A stretch of DNA of 64,000 nucleotides from Porpolomopsis calyptriformis (GCA_951640195.1 OX621163.1:2232001-2296000), one strand, 5' to 3'; positions 44,275 through 56,331 are shown, counted from the first letter of the stretch. A program made the numbers and translations. Notes: a model not told the origin generated them from the letters alone.

Positions 44275-45845
44275 ATGAATCTGCTCGGTCGTGTCCTCGC
44301 CGTTCACCGACCGATTGGACCCATCCGCACGTTCCACGCCGCGGTATCGAGATCGACCACCTTGCGTTCGTTCATTCCACCCTCCCCGTTGCTAAAAAAT
44401 TCCCATCACTCCCTCGTTTCCCACCTACGTTCGAGCCCGGCACGCTTCTTCTCAGCTAACACCACACCCCCACAATTACCTACTCTGTCACCCCCCATCG
44501 TCGCACGCTGGCTTCTCTTTTCATCCAGCCTCGTTTTTGCGGTGATCGTGCTCGGCGGTGTCACCCGCCTCACCGAGTCCGGGCTCAGTATCACCGAATG
44601 GCGCCCAATAACAGGCGTTCTTCCGCCGCTCTCCCCGGGCGATTGGGCCGAAGAGTTCGATAAATACAAAGCGACACCAGAATTCAAGCTGTGGGTATCA
44701 CGTTCGCACGCGCTCTCTCTCCTCCGTTTCTCAACATAGCCTTTGCCAGACTAAATCATTCCATGACCATTCATGAATTTAAACGTATTTTCTACATGGA
44801 ATACGCTCATCGTATACTCGGCCGTGTCATTGGTCTCACATTCGTCGCCCCACTAGCATATTTTGCATTGCGGGGGAAACTTACAGCCTCCCTCCCCCCA
44901 AGGCTCGCAGCCTTGGCAGCCTTGATCGGCGTCCAGGGTTTCCTCGGGTGGCACATGGTAAAATCGGGGTTGGAAGACACCTTGCTTGACACCCCTGGCG
45001 CTGTTCCTCGCGTTTCTCAATACCGCCTGGCGGCGCATCTGGGCACTGCTTTTGTCTTGTTCGCCGGGATGCTTGGCACAGGTTTAGCTGCACTCAAAGA
45101 TTGGAAATATGCCAACGGAGGTCGTTGGAGTGGCGCAGACGCGGACTCTTGGCAAAAGACATTGGCCAACCCTCTGGTAAAAAGGTTTAGGAGAAATGCT
45201 TGGGCACTAACCGCTCTCGTTTTCTTAACGGCATTGTCAGGTTGCTCTGATTTATGCCATCTCCGTCAATGGTATTAGACTTAACTGATGTCTAGGTGCT
45301 TTCGTTGCCGGCCTCGATGCGGGATTACTGTACAACGAGTTCCCCTTGATGGGTGGTCGGTTGGCACCGCCCGTCGATGAGCTGTTTTCGCCCTCATATG
45401 CAAAAAACCCCCACGGCTCAGACTTGTGGTGGCGGAATATCCTTGAAAATCCAACCACCGTCCAGTTTGATCATCGGATCCTAGTACGTCTCAACTACCA
45501 GCTCACTCAAGCCGATGATACTCAAAACCTTGTCAGGGCATAACGACCTACATTAGTACTTCTCTACTTTACGCAAGTACTTTCGGGCCGTCACTGCGTG
45601 CAGCCTTACCGCCTTTGGCCCGAATGACCGCTGCCGCGGCATTCGCAGCGGCAAACTTACAGGTCTTACTTGGAATTTCCACTCTCTTATATCTAGTACC
45701 AGTTCCTTTGGCAGCAGCACATCAAGCCGGGAGCGTTGCGCTACTTAGTGTTATGGTACATCTCCTCGTGACATTGCGTAAACCGGGCATAGTGGCAAGG
45801 GTGTGGAGACAAGCTCGCCTGCATACCAAGAACGCCAATTCTTGA
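44275..45845 (+). CDS. COX15: Heme A synthase
   Basis: Exons 44275-44690, 44750-45240, 45296-45483 and 45537-45845 encode 467 aa. A basic presequence is followed by the Cox15 core: [33 protein letters not shown], the [19 protein letters not shown] heme-binding helix, [54 protein letters not shown] and [23 protein letters not shown]. The conserved histidines of the two heme sites are present. The protein oxidises heme O to heme A in the inner mitochondrial membrane for cytochrome c oxidase assembly. Confidence 0.95.
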
Positions 45846-45945
45846 TCCGTATCAATATTTTCAATTTAGGCCCCATGACACATGTTGCTTAATTATTTCA
45901 TGTTTTCAGAAAAGCCCCTCCTCAAATAACAAAAAAAATAGGGTT

Positions 45946-47126
45946 CTATCCGGTCATTTGCACATCTTCATCACCTGCTGCTGTAGCTGGGGGCGCCGCG
46001 GCGGCTTCTGGATTCACCTTGGGAACCATGCTTTTCAAAAACTCAGTTATCTTTTCGCCCTCCAGAATGCGGAACGAGCCGTCGGCTGATACGCCCCGCT
46101 CGTATATGCTTGCACTACCCACGATGCCTATCGATGTGTTGTTGATGGTCAACTCCTTGTCTTGCTGAAGAGTCTCCCGCAATGCGTGAAGGCCGTGCCG
46201 GACGAGGTCTTCAAGTGAACCTGTAGAATAGAAGGAATTAGTCTGGTGACATCAACACATACGAAAATAAATCGCAGGAACAATTAAAATAAAAGTATTT
46301 ACAATCGCTGAAACTCTCATAATGCTTCTCTAAATAAGTCTTGGCACTTTGACTTCTCGCACCGATCGACATCGCGTAATACTCGTACGAGTTCCCGGAG
46401 GGCGAGAATTCGTAGAGGTGGGGGCCCGTTTGGTCCTGGCCGATGACGAGAAATCCGACACCATACGGACGACGACCATATTCCTGGGTATTTACCTGCG
46501 CCTCTGAATGCCCCATTGGTTTAGCACAGGGTAGGGTAGGGGGGATGATTAGGAGAGAGACGCACTATCGGCAATGGCTGATACCAGGCGATTGACTGGG
46601 ATGGGGCGATTAAAGACCATCTTCTCGGACATCGCTTCCTGTCGCATGAAATTGCTATAAAACAATAAAGATAAAAGAAAAACCCGAAGGGGAGAAGAAG
46701 GGGGGGGGGGATCAAGCGTGGTATCAATTCAACTGCTCGAGGCACACGCACACACGCACCTCAATACACGTGCGTCCGACGTGAGTCCTGCGATCGCAAT
46801 CCCGACATGATCATCTATTCGAAACATCTTTTGCTGGTACGAGGCGAGCTCGCCGGTGGATCGCTTTGGAGCGATACCGTCAAAAACGGTGTTTTTTTAT
46901 TTTGCCCAAACTTTGGTCGCACCTTCAGAGCGAGAAGGATCGCGTGTGTTTTTGAACGCAAGCCCACTGCGGCAGAGCCTTGCTTGACGGCTTCAAGGGC
47001 ATATTCGACCTGATGGAGACGTCCTTGTGGGGAGAAAACGGTATTGTCTGAATCGTATGTATTTCGGAACTGTAAAGATGGATCAGATTCACATACGAAC
47101 AATACGGACGGTTCAGCGCGCACCAT
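45946..47126 (-). CDS. PRE5: 20S proteasome subunit alpha-6 (PSMA1/Pre5)
   Basis: Exons 47126-47124, 47069-46923, 46863-46760, 46654-46566, 46503-46303 and 46220-45946 encode 272 aa. The first coding exon is only the ATG; a 54-nt intron then joins it to [24 protein letters not shown], the alpha-subunit signature. Further landmarks are [53 protein letters not shown] and [14 protein letters not shown]. The C-terminus is an Ala/Pro-rich tail. The subunit is part of the outer alpha ring that gates the core particle. The intron 46655-46759 contains an 11-nt G run on the plus strand. Confidence 0.95.
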
Positions 47127-47280
47127 TGCTTGCTGTCTGAGTCTGAGTAAAGCTGACGCGTCTACAAACAAGCACTGTGTTACATAACCCCGATAACTAC
47201 CAATTCTAGCAGAAGATGAACGGTTCAAAAATCCCTGGTTGGCAACGATATATACGTATACAAAGATCGGCAGAGGGTAG

Positions 47281-50200
47281 TCACCAGCCCTTCTTGTCGA
47301 CTCGCCATTCTTTGAATATCCCATCCAAGCTCTTGTAAATCAAGTGTGATGGCAGACACCGGATAATCTCGCCCACCCGATCCTCAACTTCCTCCTTGCC
47401 CTTCGGACCTAAGGCTTTCTCCGCATATTCAACGGACATACGAAACATGGCCAAAACTGCGAGGGACACATGTGTTTGCTGTGAGGCGTGCGCCGAGTCT
47501 CGGCAAAGCGCAGAAAGGAGCGGCCCTGATATGCTCGGTGCAGCTAACGCCGAGCCCGATTGTGAGAAAGGAGTGGCACGCTCTCCTCGAACAAGACGCA
47601 AAAGGATTTCCAACAGGTTGTCTGTGTCGATCATATGTGTCTTGAGGAACCGTTGACGTTCACTACCAATGCCAACAGGCGAGTTGACAGCCCATCCTTC
47701 GAGCACCGTCCAGATTGTGGGAGGCTAGCGGGTACAATTAATAAGCCAGCGGAAAAATGAAAAAAATGGGAACCTTACAGGATCCGGATCAACGACCAAG
47801 ATTTTTTTGTCCCAACTATCCGCTGCAAAGAAAATACGGCCGAACATACTTTTCAACCACTCTTGAATGTCTCCAGATTTCGCCCATTTGGGTTCCGAGA
47901 GAGGCCGCTCGGTGTCTAGGTATACGATCACCAGCAACGTCGCGGGGGTTGCGAACTTGGAAAATGGTGGCAGAGTGGGATCAGTTTCGAAAGACGACGA
48001 TAGGGCGGGAACAGGTAGATAAGACTTTGTCGCATCCGATAGACTTTCGATCTGATAAAAAATGAGTGGAGGTATGGGGACAAAAACGCATCTACTAAAG
48101 ACTGACCAAAATTCCTTTCAACCCGTCGTCCCCCTCCTTGTCGACATTTACATTCACTTCGATCCGACCCTCGTGGCGGAATACCTTCAAGGTTTCAACG
48201 ACTTCTGCATTTATGACGAGTCGCTTGTTTCCCCCGGCGTAGGAAATCGACAGGCGATTAGCAGAAGGAACTGCTTCGTCCTTTTCAGCCGATTTTAATG
48301 GTGGCCTGAAGGATTCGTCGTGATTCGGAGGTGAAGGGATAGTGTTCGGTGTAGGGGACGCTGGCGGTTCGGGGAACTGTTCCTGTTCGACGTCTCCCAT
48401 TGGGGATTTGTCCCGGGCCGAGGCTTCTTCATCGACTTGAGTGCCACTGACGGTAGCTAATCCGTCGTCGGAGCAAGACGCCGTCTCCTGTATGTCTTGT
48501 GGATCGAAGTCGAGAACAGTGGAAGCAAACGACAAGGCAGCTTCCAATGGTTTGCTTGTTGGGTGTGCATTGGGGACCTGCATATCAGGGTTTCCAAGAC
48601 AGTTAGTAGATGGTTCTTCACTGTTTATAAAGGGATCAGGGTGAGGAACAAAGACAGAAGCGAAGAGAGCATCGGATACAGACACAGATAGAGATGACGC
48701 AGACTCAGGCGCAGCAAATGGTTCATTTTGAGCGGGAGAAACAGAAACATCAATATGTCCATCAATCTGGGAAAGTTCAAGAGGTGCAGGCGCCGTTATA
48801 AGCTCGCCATCGGGAACGGAGGCCACTTCCCTCTGCTTGGGAGCAGTCGCAGCATCAGGAACTCTGTTTGGTACATCAGTGCCATTCACTTCGGCAACCC
48901 CTGCAGGAGAGCCATCATAGCCATTGGCAGCACCATGAGTATCGGGAGCGACAGAGACCATATTTTCTCCAGCCTCAGCAGAGGCACTCTGAGGATTATC
49001 AGTCTTCGCTGACAACACATGATCACAACCGTTAACATGATTCTCTGAATTTGCTGTCCCATCCATATTATGGATACGGGAGGCAATCCCGCCCATATCC
49101 ATGTCAGCATGGTGAATTCCTTCAAGGAAACCAAAGTCAGCGATGTGGACTTGTTCAGACCCACATAAAGGGGCCTTCCGACTCAAGGAAGCAGAAGGAT
49201 AGTCCACAGGAAGCATGCCACTTCGCACAAGGTGGAAAAGCTTACCGTTGGCATCAGCGTTGACGTCGTCACCAGTTTCGCCATGTTCGCTATGTTCAGG
49301 GTTGTCCACAATCTGGTTCGCAGGTAGCTGGTCGCCGTCCTCGCCATTGGCCTCGTCATCAAGTTCACCACTTTTCTCGTGCTCGACAATGGCAGCCATC
49401 AACCAGTCGCCTTCACTCGCGGCGGTGTCGGCAAGACTAGGGGCTACGCTGGCTGTTACACTAGACCGATCGTCACTCAAAGCACCCCCCATTTGCGGGG
49501 GAGGTGGCGGGCCACGGCCCTCTTCCAAATCGCCGTCATCGTCCTCCAGCTTCTTCCGCTTTCCCTTTCGTGAGTCTGGAGGCATGACACCTTGGGAGAG
49601 AGAAGTATGAGGAAGCGGATGAGAGTCATCGACTGTAACGGGTGTGTGAAAGTAAATCCGCATTCTGGATGGCGGTGGGATGAGAACGGATGATGGCTTC
49701 GTAGGCGTATCCACAACTGCGGGTTCTATGGTGGGTTTGGTGTCGGCTTCACCCTCGAGCTCTCCATTGTCAGCCAGATGGCGTTCATGTTTAACAGATT
49801 CGCTATCAGCTTCTGGCTTTGGTTTGGGGGGCAATTCCTCTTCCACAGTCTCCTTTTTAATGGTCGAAAGGTCAGGAGCCCCAGGAATCTCCGCGTTTAC
49901 CTCCAACTTAACAGGTGTAGAGAGAGGTAAAACACCCCAAGTCCAATCCAAGTCGCGGATCTCAAGGCCAATGATCTTGAAGTCGGTCAGAGTCCGCCTA
50001 TTCTCTTCTTTTTTACCGGGCGCAGCAAAATTCGCAGTTGATGAACCATCCCTCGACAAAAATCCTGTCTGGGCTCCATCGTGTCTCCCTCCGCGGCCCG
50101 AATTATGGCCTGGCCCACGAGGGCGGAATGACGAACCCATGGGTTGATGGGAATAGGCTCCTCCACCGCCGCCGTTAAACGAACCGCCTCTCCGATTGTG

Positions 50201-51175
50201 ATACTCCTTGTTATTTCCGAAGTTTCCTCTTGAGCCGTGACCCCTTAGCCAATTTCCTCCGCCCCTGCTGCCGCCTCCACCACCACCGCCACCACTAAGA
50301 TACCCCCCTCTCCCACCTCGGCCTCCCATTCCACCCCTGCTACCATTCATGGACCCTGCTCTGCCACCCCTTCCACCACTGGTCATGCTTCCTCGACCTG
50401 GCCCTCTTCCTCCTCCACCTCCTATCGAAGAATGGCTCGATGATTGTCCCCCTCCCCTGCCATGGCCCTGACCTGTGTTAGGGCCATACGTACCCGGCGG
50501 GGGTGGAGGCGGTTGAAACTGCATTGGGGGAGGACGGTGCTGGAGGTGTTGGCCGTGAGTGGGACCATCGAAACGCTGTCGCTTCGCCGGGGGCAAATGG
50601 TGTGGTGGCGTGTGGTGGATGTTGTGGTTGTGTCGCGGTGGTTGGTGCTGAAGTGGCTGTTGATGTAGGTGTTGCGGGAAGAATTGTTGAGGAGGTGGTT
50701 GAGGGGGAGGATGGGGGTAGGCGGGAGGCACCGGAATAGGTTGAGGGGGGGGAAGGGGGGCTTGAGGTAGAAATTGCTGCGGATATCCTGCAGTGGGTTG
50801 ATACGGATTATACGCTGGCTGAGGAGGGGGCTGAGGGGGGGGTTGCGCAACGGGGGGTGGCGGTTGATGAAAGTGTTGCTGTGGTTGCTGGGCGTTGTGT
50901 CTCTGCTGCTGTTGCCAATGAGCAGCCTGTTGGCCTCCATAACCATAGTTGGCGTAAAGTGCGCTCTGCTCAGGGGGCGGACGCGGTGGTTGTGGCGCAC
51001 TCCATTGGGTGTTATACGCGGCGACAGCGGGGGGCTGTACGTGCTGGTGATGAGCTGCAGCAGCCCAATAAGCTGTATAATCTGGCTGGGTTGGCTGAGG
51101 GGGTGGTGGCCCTGGAGGAAGGGGAGGCTGCTGTGGAGTGTAAGATGGCTGAGGAACGAAAGGATTCTTGTTCAT
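47281..51175 (-). CDS. Q/P/RGG-rich protein of unknown function, 1261 aa
   Basis: Exons 51175-48107, 48051-47779 and 47724-47281. The N-terminal 200 residues are Pro/Gln/Ala/His-rich ([29 protein letters not shown]). Residues about 230-380 are an RGG/GGRG box ([17 protein letters not shown]). A short conserved-looking segment [20 protein letters not shown] follows, then an acidic Ser/Glu-rich region with a KRKKLEDD signal. The C-terminal 330 residues look folded: [53 protein letters not shown] and [19 protein letters not shown] do not recognise the folded part. RGG plus Q/P tracts suggest RNA binding and condensate formation, which is inference. Confidence 0.8.
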
Positions 51176-51888
51176 GAGCGCGTTCGATACTTAAGCCGTG
51201 ACTGTAAAGAGCCTGAGACAATTTTTGTAATCGTGGGAAAATCGTTAATTTAATTTAAACTCCGATTATGGAAATGATTAGTCATCAATCTTGCTTTGAC
51301 TGATGAGTGCGACACGGTTCCAAGCACTGGTCTTTCGTACCGCTATTCAAACTATCGCTTTCTGGCCAAGATATCATTGCATTTCTCAACATTTTTGGCT
51401 TCTGAATTCGACTCACGTTTGGAATATTCAATCACGTGGTCTCACCTCCTTTGTGGCCAACATTCAATGCTTGCACCAGGCAAATGGTTGCTAGCCAAAT
51501 TTCTACTAGAACTCGCTCGGTGCTTGGACAATTTTGGCAATGAACCGCACAACCAACGATCGGATCCTTGCTTTTTGCGGGCAAATTCATGTGCAAACCC
51601 GTTATGGAAAACTCCCAATGGACCCCTTTGGCTGAGATCACCACTGCTGGTCTACCCATTTACTCGCCTTTCAGAAGGCCCAAGTAATCGAAGACTAGGG
51701 CGTGGCTTCGTAGTAGTATCCAGCAGCTCAGATTCTGTGCGCTTGAGCCGGTAACTCTGTCACAGTTTCATAAATTCGCGCCACCAGACACACTTTGATG
51801 ATCGCATTGACCTCGAGCTATCCTTAAGGCGTGCCAGGAACCTCATTGTTGCCACATCGCCTATAAATGCCAGGCTGCTGACCTCGAA
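51176..51888. other. Divergent intergenic region with TATA-like element
   Basis: 713 bp between the start of the RGG-rich gene and the next plus-strand gene. A TATA-like ctataaatg at 51861 sits 28 bp upstream of the ATG at 51889. A 153-codon open stretch on the plus strand (51296-51754) has no similarity I recognise and no coding signature. Confidence 0.4.
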
Positions 51889-52886
51889 ATGAATTCAATG
51901 GCTTATCCTTCTTACGACACCTACGCGAGACATCTTCCTCGTCCTCAAACCCTACCCTACCCAACTCCTCAAGCCGGCTACTATTATGGCGATCAGCACC
52001 AACAAGTGTTCAATGATCCAGCGATGCCAGGCCGCGTAGAGGTAGGCTTCCCACCTCAAGAGTTCGATTTTTCTGGCTTTTAACGTCCCCACAGCCTTTC
52101 TCTCAACCAGCGTATCAGATCTACGCTCCACGCACAGCGCCACTGGGTCGCCGTCTCTCAGGCCCAGGTTTGTTCGCCCTTCCTTCGCCTACTCCCATCA
52201 TTCATCCCCCATCATCCACCCCAGCTTACGATGGTCTTGACATGCGGAATTCATACTACCCAAGCGAACAGCCCATGACCGCGGTTGGTTACCCCCCAGT
52301 AATCCCTCACGCCATGCCACGACGACAGCGGCGTCACTCCACTGTCTCTTTCAGCGATCCACCGGCACCCATGGATCCCTTCCGTCGTCCTAGTTCTGTG
52401 TCCGTCGCATTCAGGCGAAGACATGAGACTACATATGGCATCACCCTTCCCGAAGCTTTCGCACACGTTAGATTGGCCCACAATCACTCATACTCGTCCC
52501 ACGATTTTCATCCAAACCAACATGGAATGATTCGACTCAAACTTCAAGTGAGTTTTGATGATTCATCTTTGGTTGTACAACGTCGGCAACTCGAATCCTT
52601 TATTCTAGTGGAGACCTTACGCAAAAGGGGAATACGAGATCTCAATTCATGACAGTGACGGTTCTCTCAGTTTGGAAGGACTTGCAAGGAGAATTGCGCG
52701 GGCAGTTGTACATTATCTTCAGGTACAGTGTCTTGTTTATGCCACATCAGTTGTTTATGCTCAACGTTGGCTATTTAGTTGAATGTTATTCCCGTCCTCT
52801 GGACCCAAGTCGGGCTTCTAGGACTCGAAGAAACTTCGCATGGCGTGTGGCGCCTCATTTTCCTTTCGCCGACATATATGCAGTAG
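51889..52886 (+). CDS. Hypothetical protein, Agaricomycete-type (DUF6741-like)
   Basis: Exons 51889-52041, 52095-52547, 52609-52722 and 52779-52886 encode 275 aa. The N-terminal half is Pro/Tyr/Ser-rich and likely disordered. The C-terminal 110 residues look folded: TYGITLPEAFAHVRLAHNHSYSSHDFHPN, RLKLQWRPYAKGEYEISIHDSDGS, LARRIARAVVHYLQLNVIPV, ending LIFLSPTYMQ. From memory this resembles a domain common in mushroom genomes (DUF6741), but that name needs a profile search. Exon phases and lengths are consistent. No function is known. Confidence 0.65.
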
Positions 52887-53214
52887 CTCCCCTCGACATG
52901 ACGGACTTGCCATTCGCACGATATTGTCATGCTGAACGTAATGTGTTCAAGCATAGACAACTTTGATGAATTCGAGATGTTGTTGACTATGACTTCTTTC
53001 ACCTACCAACTTTCAATAGAATTTCCTCCTGTGTAGCCTTAAAATTTGAATAAAAGTGTCAGTGTAACTGTCTATGAGTAGCCATAAGCCATGAGCTTGC
53101 CACATGATCGATCAAGTTCTGCACAGCGAGTCCCTGTGGTGAAGAAAGGCTTCGATGAAGCTATAGGATAGAAGTATTCACACATTTCACTCGGTCCGCC
53201 ATCTATTATCGCAC
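52887..53214. other. 3' region between the hypothetical gene and the TAD1 pair
   Basis: 328 bp downstream of the stop at 52886. It should hold that gene's 3' UTR. The alternative splicing model of the minus-strand small ORF would extend into its right part. Confidence 0.35.
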
Positions 53215-53490
53215 TCACACGGTAACCGCGTTGCAAGTGTGAGGTTCCAACGATGTATCGATCCCTAGGACCAATCCGGATTGATCGATGCCATGTTTTG
53301 TCTGCGGAATTCGAGAATAAAGTACTGTATTTGGGGCAGCACGCTTGACGCAGAGCAAAACAACTTCTAGACTTTGTGGATAGTCACCCTCACCTCTCGC
53401 CATAACGAGGAATACCATGGCGTAAGGAACTTTCACCAACAGAATGTTTTTAAGGATGGCCACAGCCTCAAAACGACCGCCGCCTGACAT
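53215..53490 (-). CDS. Small hypothetical ORF, structure uncertain
   Basis: A 91-codon frame starts at the ATG at 53490, 43 bp from the divergent TAD1 start. It opens MSGGGRFEAVAILKNILLVKVPYAMVFLVMAR. An alternative model splices a 50-nt intron (gtgagg donor directly after the MAR codons, aag acceptor) and stays open for about 110 further codons to a stop near 53065. Neither product is recognised. The short distance to TAD1 and the length of both open frames suggest a gene, but its exons are unresolved. Confidence 0.35.
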   Translation of the reverse strand: MSGGGRFEAVAILKNILLVKVPYAMVFLVMARGEGDYPQSLEVVLLCVKRAAPNTVLYSRIPQTKHGIDQSGLVLGIDTSLEPHTCNAVTV

Positions 53491-53533
53491 GATTTATTTG
53501 ACCGCTCTCCTTTGACATTAGGATCGACTCTCC

Positions 53534-55081
53534 ATGCCTTTCACGCCAGACAAGGTTGTTTCCGCCGTTTTAAGCCTCTACTCCTCACTTTCGATCAAAG
53601 TCCAGGGAAAGTACACCATCTTGGCCGCATTCGTTCTATGCAACCCTTCCTCAAATGAAATCAAAATATTATCACTGTCAACGGGCTCGAAGTGCCTTCC
53701 CATCGCACGACTGCCAGCTAGAGGGGATGCCCTTCACGATCGTCATGCGGAAGTTCTGGCTCGGCGGGGGGCCATTCGTTGGTTTCTCGAAGAAATCGGA
53801 CGCTACTCAGGTCCAGACAGTTCGTCTGCCTGGATCACGGACAAAAACGGACAATTCGCGTTGAAGAAGAACGTGGATATATTCTTATATGTATCTACCG
53901 TGCCATGTAAGAACCCTTCGCTCGGGAATGTTTGTCGCGCTCTGAATATATGATGCACACAGGTGGTGATGCTTCGACTCGTTATTTAGCGTCACAACAA
54001 GATGAGGAAATGGCATTGCTGAAAGACTCAGCGGAACCCCTTGTGTCTCAAAATATTGATGCTGCAAGGGGCAGGGATAATTATTCTCTTTACGGTGTCT
54101 TACGGACCAAACCAGGGCGTGCCGATTCGCTCCCTACGTCGTGCATGTCATGCAGCGATAAGATCGCAGCTTGGAATGTTTTAGGCTTTCAAGGAGCCTT
54201 GGCTTCCCGTTTTTTCAAGCCGCTCTATATCGCAAATATCATCATCGGCGAAGTAGAGGATGATATGCAAGATATCGTTCGGGGCGATTGCGAGCGAGCC
54301 TTCTGGAGACGGATTGAAGGGTTGCAAGGTCGGTTTTCAGCCGCCGCATTGGATGTCCTGTTTGTCAAGCCTTTTGCCAACCTCCAGGCCTTCCTTCCGG
54401 CTACGCCATTCACAATCCGTCTATTCATTTCACAGGACTTTCATTCCACCATTCACGTATTGCATTAGCAGAGACTGCGACCACGTCCTGCAATGAGTGT
54501 AAGCATCCCCGCTGGTCACCCTTTTATCAAACAAGATCAGGCTTACTGCTGACTCATATAGCCCTATGTTGGATCGCGGATTCTCTTGAACCTCACGAAA
54601 TACTCATCAATGGGCTGAAGCGAGGGGTGGCCCCCAAACATCGACTCAGAGAGAAATCAAGGCATGCGTGGATGAATTATCCTTGGCTTCTTTTGTTGCG
54701 ATTGGCTGATGTAGAGTTCAGACCGCTCCTATGCAAGGCATCTTTGTTCAAGCTCTATAGACAAACTTCGGTGCACCTTGGGCTTTCCATTGAACCGTTC
54801 GTCATCAGATCTATCCTCATTCTTGTTATTGATTTTTTTTTTCTTTCAGAGAAACTGCAACGTACCGCGAAGTCAAGTGTTCCTCGACGCACTACCAAAC
54901 AGCCAAACAAGCACTCATGGCCGAGAATCGTCCTTTCTCTGGTTGGAAGAGAACCAGTTCTCAATCCGAAAATTTCGACTCGAACGGATTATTAGGGCGG
55001 AATCTTGATCAACGTTTACACACAGTATCCTCAAGTACGGCGGCACCAATGTCTTATAAAATCGGAGGCTTTTGCCTCTGA
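53534..55081 (+). CDS. TAD1: tRNA-specific adenosine deaminase 1 (A37 of tRNA-Ala)
   Basis: Exons 53534-53906, 53963-54328, 54388-54498, 54562-54661, 54722-54796 and 54850-55081 encode 418 aa. Deaminase landmarks are GDALHDRHAEVLARRGAIRW (His zinc ligand and catalytic Glu), LYVSTVPCGDASTRY (first Cys ligand) and SCMSCSDKIAAWNVLGFQGALAS (second Cys ligand). Downstream, GYAIHNPSIHFTG, PHEILINGLKRGVAPKHRLREKSRPLLCKASLF and TYREVK..S..Y are ADAT1-type. It should convert A37 to inosine in cytosolic tRNA-Ala. The intron 54662-54721 begins with gcatgc (GC-AG) and is needed to read KSRP. The next donor was chosen as gttcgt at 54797. Confidence 0.92.
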
Positions 55082-55317
55082 AGGTGAAACTGGCATTCAA
55101 TCAAAAGTGTCTACAAGGAAGCCACGAGAAAGTCAGAAATCAGTGCATCATAAAGGGCAAGAGTTTTATAACCTGTCACGCACTATCATTGTTAGTTATC
55201 AATAATAGCTATTGTGTCAAATGAAAATAAATATGTGCTTTGTCGAGGATGAGAGCCGCGAGGTGGGGAACGAGAACAAGAGCGACGCAAAGGAGGATGC
55301 GTCACCGAATTAATTTA

Positions 55318-56331
55318 TTAGAATATTTTACTCAAAACGAGGTCTAACTGTTCGAGACGAGAGCCGTCGTCGTGTGCTGGTGTCCGTGCCTTAGCCTTCT
55401 TCTTTCTGTCAGGGCGGTCAGCGCCATCTTGAGCCGGTCTTTTCTGTCCAGCTACATCTTCACTCCCCTTGTGCTTTTTTCTTTGGGCACGTTTTTCGAG
55501 AACACGAGCGAGTTCTACATTTTTCAAATACTCATTTTGCTCGGCTCTGGATTGCGATAGTTCCAAACGTAATCGAGCGGTGTGGATCGCCGCCTCGTGA
55601 GCTGGGATCAGTAACATTAAATAATACTCATTGTGCAAGTGGAATGATTCACTCACCAACTTGTTCCGTTAGCATATTCCATTTAAATCTTGGCAGGTAC
55701 TTCATTGTCCAAACGTCATCTCGCCAACGGGAACCCTTCTTCCCGCCAATAGGTTGCGCGTTAAGTATTTCCGCGACAGATCGCGCCACCTTCTTGTCCT
55801 TGAACTCCACCCAGCCCTCAATAAAATGGGGCTTTTGAGTGGAAGTATATTTTCGCCTCAGGTAGGCACTCTTGGGATCTGTCGGGTTGAAAGTATAGCA
55901 CTCTCGATAGACCGAGGCACAAACGCGTTCACTCACCTTCTTGTTGGAGATACACTCTCCCAACATCACCGTATGCACTCATCAGATACCTCACCTTGGC
56001 AGGTTGCATACCTGGAGGAATCCGTGAAATATAGATCACACCCGCCCGGCTCTGGGCAGCCTCGAAGGCGGCCAAGGCTTCTTGCGTCAATGGTTTGACT
56101 ACCTTTTCAGATGGTCCTGAGAACCCTTGCGGATCCATTCCATCTCCCAGGCCGCCATCGCTTGTCGAAGACTCGGCATCGCGAATTTGAGAGTCGGTTT
56201 CCCCTGGGTGTTCGCCTGGAATGGCTCAGTCATTTTCATCGTCGCGAACGCAGTGACAGACGAAATCACTCGGGTGCCAACACACCTTGCGGAGAGACAT
56301 TAATGTTTGGATTGTGGACTTGAGTGGTCAT
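55318..56331 (-). CDS. ESF2: Esf2/ABT1 pre-rRNA processing factor
   Basis: Exons 56331-56286, 56215-55937, 55878-55657 and 55601-55318 encode 276 aa. The RRM-like core reads [36 protein letters not shown], then [42 protein letters not shown] and [24 protein letters not shown] coiled helix ([27 protein letters not shown]) and a lysine-rich tail follow. Esf2 acts in the nucleolus in the SSU processome and stimulates the helicase Dbp8 during 18S rRNA maturation. Its stop is convergent with TAD1, 236 bp apart. Confidence 0.94.

Noticed and set aside
51296..51754. Plus-strand open frame of 153 codons in the intergenic region
   Set aside because: Composition and lack of any recognisable motif fit chance; nothing links it by splicing to a conserved segment.
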